Shown piece after piece: positions 17,371 to 25,317 of a stretch of DNA of 64,000 nucleotides. Positions within the stretch are counted from its first letter, which is position 1, and every line of letters starts with the position of its first letter. Position numbers and translations under genes: made by a program. The DNA is from Ignavibacteria bacterium UBA2333 (GTDB lineage: Bacteria > Bacteroidota > Ignavibacteria > Kapaibacteriales > Kapaibacteriaceae), in assembly GCA_002344895.1 (NCBI GenBank), contig DDUR01000034.1:115587-179586 (forward strand), read 5' to 3'. Below the pieces are notes generated by a model that saw only the letters and a program-made list of their open reading frames with translations, had not been told where the DNA came from and did not search any database.

Positions 17371-19626
17371 TCAGCGCGTCACAACAATCTTGCCTGACGT
17401 AGATGCTCCTGTTGCGGCACTTGACGATTGGATGATGTAGACACCTGGGGGCACCAGGCGATTCTGAGTGTCACGGCCATTCCAGAGTACCTGACGGCCA
17501 CGAACTTGTAGGGCCGTCAAAAGTTCTCCACTCGCAGTCATAATTCGTACGTCTGCATCGGGTGCAAGACCGTCGATAACAACTTCGCCATCGGAAGCCG
17601 GACGGAACGGTTGAGGATAGACGGAAAGGGCAAACTCTTCGGATGGCCGAATGCTTTGTGTACGTGCCGAGAAGAGACCAATAGACGTACCGAGATAGAC
17701 ACGGCCACTGTTATCGTCGATAGCTATTGACCGAATGTTATTGTCGAGAATCGGCGAATTCGACGTCGAGATTGTTGTTAACACTTCCGTTCCGTCCTCG
17801 TTCAGTACGAAGACTCCCACGTTTGTAGCAACCCATTTGTAGTTCAAGGCATCCACAACAAGGTCATTCACGGCGACGGTTGTCAACGACGTAATTCGTC
17901 GAACAAAGGGAACTGTCGTTGTCGATAGTGAACCTGGCGACGAGATGACTGCTACACCACGTGCTGTCCCGAGCCAAATAGCCCCCGTTTTGTCAACCTT
18001 TATGGCAGATACGGCATTATCAGGAAGGTTCGTTGTACTTGATCGAAGATTTTGGCAGATGTCATCTGAACGATCGTCCGTGTTCCGATCATTAATTGCC
18101 AAGACACCGTTCCCTGCTGGTCCAGCCAGCCACTTCGTGCCAATGTTATCAATTGCCAGTGCTCGAAATTTGTTTGCACGTGTGTCCGTGCAGTTTGACC
18201 ATGTTGGTTGGTTGGTGCCACCGGTGCGAACAAGGGCTCGATCAGCAGCCTCTTCGTTCACAAGGAAGACGGTACCATTCCTATCCATGGCTGCGTCTCC
18301 AACAAGGATAAAGTTCGGGTCCGCAGAAATGCCTTCAATTGACGATGTCGATTTGTCGATTTTGCTGAAGACAATACTGTCGCGTTCATCATACGTTGCT
18401 CGAAAGCCCCCTTTGCCCCATGACCCTAACCAAACACTGCCATCACGTAGTGCGTTAACACGGTAAATGGCATTAGCATTCATCGTTGCATTCGGGTCGA
18501 GACCAGTGTGATTTATCCACGACGTGCCATCCCATATGGCCACACCGACACCCGTTCGAGGCGGGTCGACATCAGTTGCTGCCCACAGATGACCGCGACT
18601 ATCAACCGTCAGATGTGCAAACTGGTTTGAAATCGGAGAGGTGATTTCAATAGGCGTAACGCGTGCGCCGTCGATTAACGTAATCGAGCGATTCACGACA
18701 AAGGCAATGGTCAGAATACGACCATCATGCGATACCGTCGTATGGCCACGAAGTTCGCCCTCATATCCAACGATAACCGTACCGTCGGTGGTGTAGATTC
18801 TTGAGAGTGTTGAGGCTACAACGGTTCCGTTTGTCGTTGATAAACCTCGTATACTATCGGATGCAGCGGTTGCTTCAACAAATCCCGTATCCACAAAACG
18901 TAACAACCGCGTTCCAGAAGCGACAAATACAGACTGGCCATTTGACACAATTCTTTCGGCAGCCGACTTTGGAAGTCCCGCTGACGTACCAAATAACCGC
19001 CACACCGACGGCTGCCGCAATGTTGGTACAGATAACGGTGCACAGGTCACACCGCCATCCGTAGCTAACCATACTGTATCTCGGAGAATTGTAACACCTT
19101 GCACGGCGGTCTTTTCTTCGAGTGTCGACATTCTGTCAACGGTCTCGATAAACACTTCGCGCACGACGTCAAAAGTGACGAGTCCAAACTGTGTAGCGAT
19201 GTAGAGTACATTGTTTTCCAGTGCAAACGATGTAACACCGCGTCGAGGATACTGCGACGCTCGTCGAATATCACCGACGTTTTTCCAGGTGAGGTCTTCA
19301 TCGACAATGTCCACCGACCCGTCGCCACATCCAACGTAGATCTTCTTGCGCTCACGATCGCAAAGAACGGCGGTAACATCGAGAGTTGTGAGAGCACCGA
19401 TATTGCGAATCTGTTGCTGTTCGCCGGTGGCTACGTCATAGATAAAGACGCCGCCAGACGTGGCGCACCAAATTCTACCCCGCGAATCGATATCCGCACC
19501 GCGAACGGTGCGCATTGAGGAATACGTTTCCCAGTCTGAGAGTCGCACTTGTTGAGATGAGAGGACCTCACCTCCCATAACGACGTATACGGCAACGACG
19601 AATGTCAGTACTGTTCGCGAACACAT
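17371..19626 (-). CDS. PorZ-like beta-propeller protein with T9SS-type C-terminal domain
   Basis: 751 residues. After a signal peptide (MCSRTVLTFVVAVYVVMGG) come two-component-regulator propeller blades: RGADIDSRGRIWCATSGGVFI, LDVTAVLCDRERKKIYVG with GCGDGSVDIV, DGSVWLGSWGKGGF, DKTGAIWLGTARGVAV, DDNSGRVYLGTSIGLF. The N-terminal order matches PorZ, the T9SS attachment-complex component. The C-terminus (FALSVYPQPFRP, DVRIMTASGELLTALQV, GVYIIQSS, ending GKIVVTR) is a sorting domain with a FlgD-like fold. It is the last gene of the minus-strand cluster. PorZ identity is inferred; it could be another T9SS-exported propeller. W-G-K-G-G is encoded by a dispersed element. Confidence 0.72.
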   Translation of the reverse strand: MCSRTVLTFVVAVYVVMGGEVLSSQQVRLSDWETYSSMRTVRGADIDSRGRIWCATSGGVFIYDVATGEQQQIRNIGALTTLDVTAVLCDRERKKIYVGCGDGSVDIVDEDLTWKNVGDIRRASQYPRRGVTSFALENNVLYIATQFGLVTFDVVREVFIETVDRMSTLEEKTAVQGVTILRDTVWLATDGGVTCAPLSVPTLRQPSVWRLFGTSAGLPKSAAERIVSNGQSVFVASGTRLLRFVDTGFVEATAASDSIRGLSTTNGTVVASTLSRIYTTDGTVIVGYEGELRGHTTVSHDGRILTIAFVVNRSITLIDGARVTPIEITSPISNQFAHLTVDSRGHLWAATDVDPPRTGVGVAIWDGTSWINHTGLDPNATMNANAIYRVNALRDGSVWLGSWGKGGFRATYDERDSIVFSKIDKSTSSIEGISADPNFILVGDAAMDRNGTVFLVNEEAADRALVRTGGTNQPTWSNCTDTRANKFRALAIDNIGTKWLAGPAGNGVLAINDRNTDDRSDDICQNLRSSTTNLPDNAVSAIKVDKTGAIWLGTARGVAVISSPGSLSTTTVPFVRRITSLTTVAVNDLVVDALNYKWVATNVGVFVLNEDGTEVLTTISTSNSPILDNNIRSIAIDDNSGRVYLGTSIGLFSARTQSIRPSEEFALSVYPQPFRPASDGEVVIDGLAPDADVRIMTASGELLTALQVRGRQVLWNGRDTQNRLVPPGVYIIQSSSAATGASTSGKIVVTR
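18406..18419 (-). repeat. dispersed G-rich 14-mer, copy in porZ-like gene
   Basis: GGGGCAAAGGGGGC on the minus strand, sense, but in a different frame from most copies (reads W-G-K-G-G-F). Confidence 0.6.
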
Positions 19627-19644
19627 GGGCAGAAATAGTCGGTG

Positions 19645-20148
19645 TTAAAAACGATGTAGTCGTACGTGTGTCCGTTCAAGTGCATCGAGCGTCTCAAGAG
19701 CAGCAATAGCAGCTTCGCGACCCTTGTGCCCATGGGCCCCTCCGGCACGTTCTCGTGCCTGTTCAACGTTTTCCGTCGTAAGGACTCCGAAGATGCATGG
19801 AATACGCGTATCAACGGCAATTCTTTGGAGCTCGTGGGCCACAGGTCCAGCGACGTATTCAAAATGTGCGGTTTCACCTCGGATTACGACACCGAGTGTG
19901 ATAACCGCATTAATCTTGCCACTACGTGCCAAGGTGGCAGCGAGGACGGGAATCTCGTAACATCCCGGCACACGAACGATGAGAATGTCGCCGGTCTCAA
20001 CTCCCAATTCTAACAAGGTATTGAGAGCTCCGTCAACGAGCGTTCCAACAATGTCGTCGTGCCAACGAGCGGCAACAATGGCAATCTTTCTACCACTGCC
20101 GTTTACGTCCGATCCATCAATGTGGATAGTTTCCTTGCTCCGAGTCAT
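19645..20148 (-). CDS. ribH: 6,7-dimethyl-8-ribityllumazine synthase
   Basis: Condenses 5-amino-6-ribitylamino-uracil with 3,4-dihydroxy-2-butanone-4-phosphate in riboflavin synthesis; cytosolic capsid-forming enzyme. 167 residues from the ATG at 20148, preceded by AGGAG eight bases upstream; the longer ORF from 20187 lies inside the PHP gene. Seen: KIAIVAARWHDDIVGTLVDG, VRVPGCYEIPVLA, INAVITLGVVIRGETAHFEY with the catalytic His, FGVLTTENVEQARERAG and HGHKGREAA. It overlaps the upstream PHP gene by 32 bp. ribD lies elsewhere in the window (49313-50398). Confidence 0.95.
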   Translation of the reverse strand: MTRSKETIHIDGSDVNGSGRKIAIVAARWHDDIVGTLVDGALNTLLELGVETGDILIVRVPGCYEIPVLAATLARSGKINAVITLGVVIRGETAHFEYVAGPVAHELQRIAVDTRIPCIFGVLTTENVEQARERAGGAHGHKGREAAIAALETLDALERTHVRLHRF

Positions 20149-21004
20149 GTTGTGCTCCTCGTTGTCGTAATGATTGGGCTCGAACATCGAGCAGTTCTAC
20201 TCGTTCAGCTGAGATGCCAAACGTCCCGAAATTACGATCGTCATAATCCCTGCTCCCGTGATAGTCTGAACCACCGGTGATGACTAGCTCATGCTGTTCA
20301 GCGAGAACTCGATAATACTCTCGCGTTACGTACCAGTGAGATGGATGGTAGACTTCTATTCCATCAATTCCACCCGCCAGCAGCGTGAGAAAAAGTCGGG
20401 GTTCGGAGTACGTTTTAGCTGGATGAGCAATCACGGCAATTCCACCAGCACGATGGATGAGGTTGACGGCATCGGTGACGGTAAACACCGACCGCGGCAC
20501 ATAGGCTGGTTTCCCTGCATCGAGGTAGATATCAAATGCCTTTTGATGCGAGGTCACAAATCCGCGCTGGACAAGAACTTTTGCGATATGCGGCCTGCCG
20601 ATTGGTGCTCCGGCAGCAACTTCCTTTACTTCGTCGACAGAAATTGTCACACGAAGATTCTGCAGCCGTTCAACCATGAGTATTGCTCTTCGGTCGCGCT
20701 CGGCGCGCAGGTGAATGGCAAGTTGTAAAAGTTCTTCGTTATCAATGTCAAGATGATAACCCAGAATATGGATTTCACGACCGTGCTCATAACATGACAC
20801 TTCGATTCCCGAAATGAGTCGAACGTTGCCGTTATATCCGCCGTGCCGAAGTGCATGATGGGCGTCGACACTGTCATGATCTGTTATTGCAAGCACTTCA
20901 ATGCCTTCGCGTTCTGCCTTTTCAAGCAGAACTTCAGGTTGCAGAAGGCCATCTGACTTTGTTGTGTGAGAATGCAGGTCTGCATAGATACCGTTTATCG
21001 TCAC
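20117..21004 (-). CDS. PHP-domain phosphoesterase (RNase AM/TrpH-like)
   Basis: 295 residues. PHP motifs: YADLHSHTTKSDG, VLAITDHDSVDAH, RLISGIEVSC, GGIAVIAHPAK and ELVITGGSDYHGS, supplying the metal-binding His, Asp and Glu residues. Relatives are 3',5'-bisphosphate nucleotide phosphatases or 5'-3' exoribonucleases acting on short RNA. I chose the GTG at 21004 because it overlaps the TGA of the upstream gene as GTGA and has GGGAG five bases before it; an in-frame ATG at 21025 is the alternative. The 3' end overlaps ribH by 32 bp. Confidence 0.87.
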   Translation of the reverse strand: MTINGIYADLHSHTTKSDGLLQPEVLLEKAEREGIEVLAITDHDSVDAHHALRHGGYNGNVRLISGIEVSCYEHGREIHILGYHLDIDNEELLQLAIHLRAERDRRAILMVERLQNLRVTISVDEVKEVAAGAPIGRPHIAKVLVQRGFVTSHQKAFDIYLDAGKPAYVPRSVFTVTDAVNLIHRAGGIAVIAHPAKTYSEPRLFLTLLAGGIDGIEVYHPSHWYVTREYYRVLAEQHELVITGGSDYHGSRDYDDRNFGTFGISAERVELLDVRAQSLRQRGAQHDSEQGNYPH

Positions 21005-21363
21005 GAGCGCTCCCGTACAAACCATGCCTTCGTGATGTGGCCGTTCACAACGAGATACGTGGCTACGGCATGGACAACGGTGTCTTGAACGAGGCCTGAA
21101 ACCTGCTCTTCGTCATAGACGACATCTCCACAGACAATTCGAGTAACGAGTGTACAGTAGAGATCCGTCTTTTCCGAAAACATCGGTCCATATCGTTTCC
21201 GAAGCGCCTCTGAGCCTGAACAGAATGTCTCACCGGTCACGAGATCAATGAGTTCAATGTCGTCTGAATACACAGCAACAAATCTGTCGATGTCTCTAGC
21301 ATTGTATGCCTCGAGTTGTTCCTGTGCGCACCAGGCCGGGCTTCTCACGTCGTTGTTTTGCAT
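21001..21363 (-). CDS. NTF2-like (SnoaL-type) protein
   Basis: 120 residues. The pattern AQEQLEAYNARDIDRFVAVYSDD, then IELIDLVTGE, LRKRYGPMF and a terminal strand ATYLVVNGHITKAWFVRE is typical of the SnoaL-like/steroid-isomerase NTF2 fold. Such proteins bind or isomerise small molecules; the ligand is unknown. It has its own promoter element four bases upstream, inside the larger murI-to-porZ cluster, so expression can be independent of holA. Confidence 0.75.
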   Translation of the reverse strand: MQNNDVRSPAWCAQEQLEAYNARDIDRFVAVYSDDIELIDLVTGETFCSGSEALRKRYGPMFSEKTDLYCTLVTRIVCGDVVYDEEQVSGLVQDTVVHAVATYLVVNGHITKAWFVRERS

Positions 21364-21367
21364 TACG

Positions 21368-21376
21368 ACAAAGATA
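21368..21376 (-). promoter_or_regulatory. -7 promoter element of NTF2-like gene
   Basis: TATCTTTGT on the minus strand, four bases before the ATG at 21363; leaderless arrangement, internal to the gene cluster. Confidence 0.6.
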
Positions 21377-21384
21377 CGGTTGCG

Positions 21385-22446
21385 CTATCGTCGTGCTTCG
21401 ACGTCAAAAATGTCTGCCAACATCTGCTGTAACACGATTACGGCCTCCGTTGAAGCCGACTTGATTGTCGCATCGGCACGTTGAATGGCGTACAATGCCC
21501 GCTCAACACGAGCGGGTCCTAGCCTGTCAAGAGCTTCAAGCGCATCCGGAACGGCAAACGGGGGCATACCTGCAGCCTTTGCCATTTCATTTCGGTCCGA
21601 CGAGCTGCGTGCATCAATGAGTGCATACAGTGACAGGAAGTATCTCGTGAGCATCGTAATGATAAACATCTCCTGACGCTCGGCTTCCATCATCTTTGTG
21701 AGGATGGTAATGGCGGAAGCAGCGTCAGCCTTTGCTATCGCTTTTTGTAGTTCGAAGATGTTCCATGCACGTGCAGCGCCAACAACATCCGTTACATCAT
21801 CTACCGTAATAGAAGAACGTTCACCCGCATAGGTCTGGAGTTTATTCAACTCCATATCAAGCTCACGAAGTCCATTCCCCGTGCGTGCTACGAGGAAGTC
21901 AATCGCTGCATCGTCAATGGAGATGCCGTGGGATTCAGCACGACGGCGAATCCATGTGCGGACCTGCATTTCGCGCATGCGTGGAAACTCAATCCACGTT
22001 GCTGATGCGAGCAAAGCACCGATTGGAGCTTTCTGCGATTTGATCTTTCGCTGAGCCGTAGCGGAGTTTTTTTGAATCGACGTACTGATTCCGTCAAGTG
22101 ACGGATATGATGCAGAGAGCAATAAAAACGTCGAGGCTGGCGGATCTTTGAGATACGTCGCCATTAAATCGTTGCCCTTTTTATCTTTTGCTCCGCTGAT
22201 CTTTTCAAAACGCCGAACCCAGACAATACGCTTGTCTGACATCATCGGAAACGATCGTGCAAGTGTAAGTACAGCGTCAAGCGACATACCTTCACCGTCG
22301 ACCATGTCCGAATTCATGCCCGTTGTATCAAGAGCGACGGCGGCGTCGAAGAGTTTTCGACATGCATCGTCAACGAGGTACTCTTCCTCGCCAAAGACAA
22401 GTAGGACGTTTGGGAACTTTCCCTTCGAGAGTATCTCGTCGATCAT
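21385..22446 (-). CDS. holA: DNA polymerase III subunit delta
   Basis: Clamp-loader subunit that opens the beta clamp. 353 residues, normal for the family. N-terminus FPNVLLVFGEEEYLVDDACRK (ATP-loader-like start), then SFPMMSDKRIVWVRRFEKI, WIRRRAESHGISIDDAAIDF, and the lid/C-terminal region (VVGAARAWNIFELQKAIAKA). Its ATG overlaps the stop of oppC as ATGA, so it is translated from the same message as murI and the permeases. Confidence 0.9.
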   Translation of the reverse strand: MIDEILSKGKFPNVLLVFGEEEYLVDDACRKLFDAAVALDTTGMNSDMVDGEGMSLDAVLTLARSFPMMSDKRIVWVRRFEKISGAKDKKGNDLMATYLKDPPASTFLLLSASYPSLDGISTSIQKNSATAQRKIKSQKAPIGALLASATWIEFPRMREMQVRTWIRRRAESHGISIDDAAIDFLVARTGNGLRELDMELNKLQTYAGERSSITVDDVTDVVGAARAWNIFELQKAIAKADAASAITILTKMMEAERQEMFIITMLTRYFLSLYALIDARSSSDRNEMAKAAGMPPFAVPDALEALDRLGPARVERALYAIQRADATIKSASTEAVIVLQQMLADIFDVEARR

Positions 22447-23513
22447 CGTTGTGTTGTGCGCGGATCAAGAGCGTCGCGAAGACCGTCACCAAAAAGATTA
22501 AGGGCAAAGACGGCGATTGCCATCACAAGGCAGGGGAAAACGGTCATACCCCAATTCGTGCCAACTGCAAGGTATCCATATCCATCCTTGATCATCTGTC
22601 CCCACGATGCTGTGGGCGGTTGGACACCGAGTCCAATAAAGCTCAAGGACGCCTCAGCGATAATAGCTGTTGCAAATCCTGCCGTAGAAATGACAACAAT
22701 TGGCCCCATTGCATTCGGTAACATGTGACGTAGTATCGTGCGCACATTACCGTATCCAAGTGCACGTGTTGCCTCGATGTATTCTTGTTCTCGAATACTG
22801 AAGAACTGACCACGCACAATTCGGGCTATGTCAACCCAAGAGCTCACTCCAATGGCCACGAACGTCTGCCAGTACCCTTTGCCGAGAATTACACTGAACG
22901 CAATGATGAGCAGAATCGTCGGGAAAGCAGCAACGACGTTAACAAGCCACATCACACCATCGTCAACCCATCCACGAAAATATCCTGCTAACGAGCCGAG
23001 GATAATGCCAATAACAAGAGCGATACTCTCCGCTATGAGACCGACCGACAACGAGACTCGCATCCCGTAGATAAGTCGGGTAAACATGTCTCGGCCAAAA
23101 GCATCAGTTCCCAACACAAACAGCGGTTCTTTATGCCAGTCGTTAGCGGATGTGCCAAACAATGATGACACCGGAATGACATAGGCCTCACCGGCAGGGT
23201 CTGTATAGTGTATACTATCACCAATCTGGCGGAAGTTAGAAACGGCAACGATCGTAGGGCGATCTGGGATCGACGGATTCTTCTTTAACAACACATTTCC
23301 TCGAAATCCTGCAGGCTTCACCGTGTATTCCAGAATCTGTGTTGCAGGATCAAACGGTGTAATAAGTGGCGCAGACAACGCTAGCAGGATCATAAGTACC
23401 AAAACGGCAAGGCCGATGGTAGCACCACGATTCTTCCGCAGTCGTCGCCACGTAAGTGCCCCAAGGCTCTCGCCATGTTGCAACGATGTTGGTTGTGATG
23501 GGGCCTTTGTCAT
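22443..23513 (-). CDS. ABC transporter permease, OppC/DppC type
   Basis: 356 residues. N-terminal cytoplasmic segment (LTWRRLRKNRGATIGLAVLV) with the first membrane helix, a roughly 100-residue periplasmic insert, then five helices. DAFGRDMFTRLIYGMRVSL and the EAA-type loop EATRALGYGNVRTILRHMLPN are characteristic of peptide/nickel permeases. Its partner OppB is directly upstream (ATGA overlap). No substrate-binding protein or ATPases lie nearby, so the complex must be completed from other loci. Confidence 0.9.
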   Translation of the reverse strand: MTKAPSQPTSLQHGESLGALTWRRLRKNRGATIGLAVLVLMILLALSAPLITPFDPATQILEYTVKPAGFRGNVLLKKNPSIPDRPTIVAVSNFRQIGDSIHYTDPAGEAYVIPVSSLFGTSANDWHKEPLFVLGTDAFGRDMFTRLIYGMRVSLSVGLIAESIALVIGIILGSLAGYFRGWVDDGVMWLVNVVAAFPTILLIIAFSVILGKGYWQTFVAIGVSSWVDIARIVRGQFFSIREQEYIEATRALGYGNVRTILRHMLPNAMGPIVVISTAGFATAIIAEASLSFIGLGVQPPTASWGQMIKDGYGYLAVGTNWGMTVFPCLVMAIAVFALNLFGDGLRDALDPRTTQR

Positions 23514-24439
23514 CGCAGTCGAATCCGTGGATCAAGGATGGAGTAGATAATATCTGCCACGACGTTTGTGACAACGAAAATGACGGCTGTCAAGAGTACC
23601 GTTCCCTGAATCACTGGATAATCAAGTTGTGTTATTGCCGTGAACGACGCATATCCGATTCCCGGCCAGTTAAAGACAAACTCGATAAAGTATGTTCCTG
23701 CAAGCAGTCCAGCGAACCACGCTGAAATTGTTGTAACGACCGGGTTGAGTGCATTACGGAGTGCGTGGCGGACGTACACGGTGGGCATCGACAGTCCTTT
23801 CGCTCGAGCGGTTCGGACATAATCCTGACCGAGTACATCAAGCATACTTGACCGTGTAACACGGGCGATGATGCTCATGGGTCGAATAGCAAGTGTTATC
23901 AGGGGCAACGTGAGATACTGCCATCCACGATCAATGTATCCGCTGTTCGGAAACCACTCCAGGGTAACACCAAAGACTAGGATAAACAGCAAGCCGACAA
24001 CGAAGGATGGCAAGGAAATGCCTAGTAAACTTGTTGACATTGATGCAGTGTCGATCCACGAATTCGGCCGAATCGTTGCTACAAGACCGAGTGCAATCCC
24101 TCCCAGGATGGCAATTGCCATTGACGCACTGGCAAGTAATACCGTTGCAGGAAGCCGTTCTGATATAATCTCAGTTACGGGTCGCCGTGTGACAATTGAT
24201 CTTCCCAGGTCTCCATCGGTCACGATGTTCTTTCCGTAGAGAAAGAGCTGTTCGTAGAGTGGCCGATCTAGGCCAAGTTGTTCGCGCATAGCGGCTACCG
24301 ACACAGAATCAGCATGTTGGCCAAGCAGGACACGTGCAGGGTCACCTGGAGGGCGAATAAAAAAGGTGACGACCACAACGCCAGCCAGAACCCATAGGGC
24401 ATAGTGAATACGACCAAGAACATAGAGGAGAAACTTCAT
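23510..24439 (-). CDS. ABC transporter permease, OppB/DppB type
   Basis: 309 residues with six predicted helices. Family marks: FFIRPPGDPARVLLGQ, LGLDRPLYEQLFLYGKNI, DLGRSIVTRRPVTEII, and the EAA loop YVRTARAKGLSMPTVYVRHA with LRNALNPVV. Forms a heterodimer with the downstream OppC-type protein for uptake of peptides or similar solutes. Its start overlaps the murI stop (ATGA) and its stop overlaps the oppC start (ATGA). Confidence 0.9.
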   Translation of the reverse strand: MKFLLYVLGRIHYALWVLAGVVVVTFFIRPPGDPARVLLGQHADSVSVAAMREQLGLDRPLYEQLFLYGKNIVTDGDLGRSIVTRRPVTEIISERLPATVLLASASMAIAILGGIALGLVATIRPNSWIDTASMSTSLLGISLPSFVVGLLFILVFGVTLEWFPNSGYIDRGWQYLTLPLITLAIRPMSIIARVTRSSMLDVLGQDYVRTARAKGLSMPTVYVRHALRNALNPVVTTISAWFAGLLAGTYFIEFVFNWPGIGYASFTAITQLDYPVIQGTVLLTAVIFVVTNVVADIIYSILDPRIRLR

Positions 24440-25266
24440 GACGATGTCCGCATCTGGTCGATGTCGACCGTTACAGGGTCATTCACAACAATGCCAAGGA
24501 ACTGACGTGCGAGGAGCGAAAAGTTTGGTGACGCATCGGTCACGTAGAATAATGTCCGCGAGGCTGCAGCCTGCATTGACGTCGATTCCATTTGGATTCC
24601 GAGAATCTTCGCCGTTTCGGCTGTCGTACAAGCACCACAGTCGATAAGCGCAACATCTGGCAGCATCGACGACAACATTGGCGTGAGCAGGGGATAGTGT
24701 GTACAGCCTAGCACAAGTGTATCAATCCCATTTGCTACGAGTGGACGTAGATATTCGTCGGCAACAAGTCGTGTCACTGGTGATTCCAGCCATCCCTCTT
24801 CAACGAGTGGAACGAACAACGGGCACGGTTGTGCGTGGACCATGACGGCTCTCTCGGATGCAAGACGTGTGATGGCCTTTGTATACGAGTTCGACGAAAT
24901 TGTGGCCCTTGTACCAATCACGCCGATATGAGAGTTTCGGGTGGCAGCGACGGCCTCACGTGCAGCAGGTTCTATCACTCCGATTACGGGCACGGGACAT
25001 TCGTCCCGCAACACATCGAGTGCAACAGCGGACACTGTATTACACGCTACGACGATGGCACGAACATCATGTCGTAACAAGAATGCCGCACATTGGCGCG
25101 CATAGGTGCGAACAGTTTCGGCCGACTTGTTACCGTACGGAACGCGTGCCGTATCACCGAGGTAGACGAATCGCTCGTTGGGTAGGGACAGCAACAGGTG
25201 CTTGAGGACGCTCAGACCGCCGATTCCTGAGTCAAACACGCCAATGGGGCGCGACGAAATGGACAT
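24436..25266 (-). CDS. murI: glutamate racemase
   Basis: Supplies D-glutamate for peptidoglycan. 276 residues from the ATG at 25266, chosen because an exact TATATTTGC promoter element ends three bases upstream; the alternative GTG at 25296 would lie upstream of that promoter. Seen: RPIGVFDSGIGGLSVLKHL, YLGDTARVPYGNKSA, AIVVACNTVSAVAL with the first catalytic Cys, and DTLVLGCTHYPLLTPML with the second. First gene of the overlapping murI-oppB-oppC-holA run. Confidence 0.94.
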   Translation of the reverse strand: MSISSRPIGVFDSGIGGLSVLKHLLLSLPNERFVYLGDTARVPYGNKSAETVRTYARQCAAFLLRHDVRAIVVACNTVSAVALDVLRDECPVPVIGVIEPAAREAVAATRNSHIGVIGTRATISSNSYTKAITRLASERAVMVHAQPCPLFVPLVEEGWLESPVTRLVADEYLRPLVANGIDTLVLGCTHYPLLTPMLSSMLPDVALIDCGACTTAETAKILGIQMESTSMQAAASRTLFYVTDASPNFSLLARQFLGIVVNDPVTVDIDQMRTSS

Positions 25267-25269
25267 GGC

Positions 25270-25278
25270 GCAAATATA
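25270..25278 (-). promoter_or_regulatory. -7 promoter element of murI
   Basis: TATATTTGC on the minus strand, an exact match, three bases before the ATG at 25266. Confidence 0.68.
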
Positions 25279-25305
25279 GGAGTAGGAGACTGCCACATCC
25301 CGTCC

Positions 25306-25314
25306 TAGTTTTGA
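25306..25314 (+). promoter_or_regulatory. -7 promoter element of histidine kinase gene
   Basis: TAGTTTTGA, three bases before the ATG at 25318; back to back with the murI promoter. Confidence 0.65.
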
Positions 25315-25317
25315 ACC

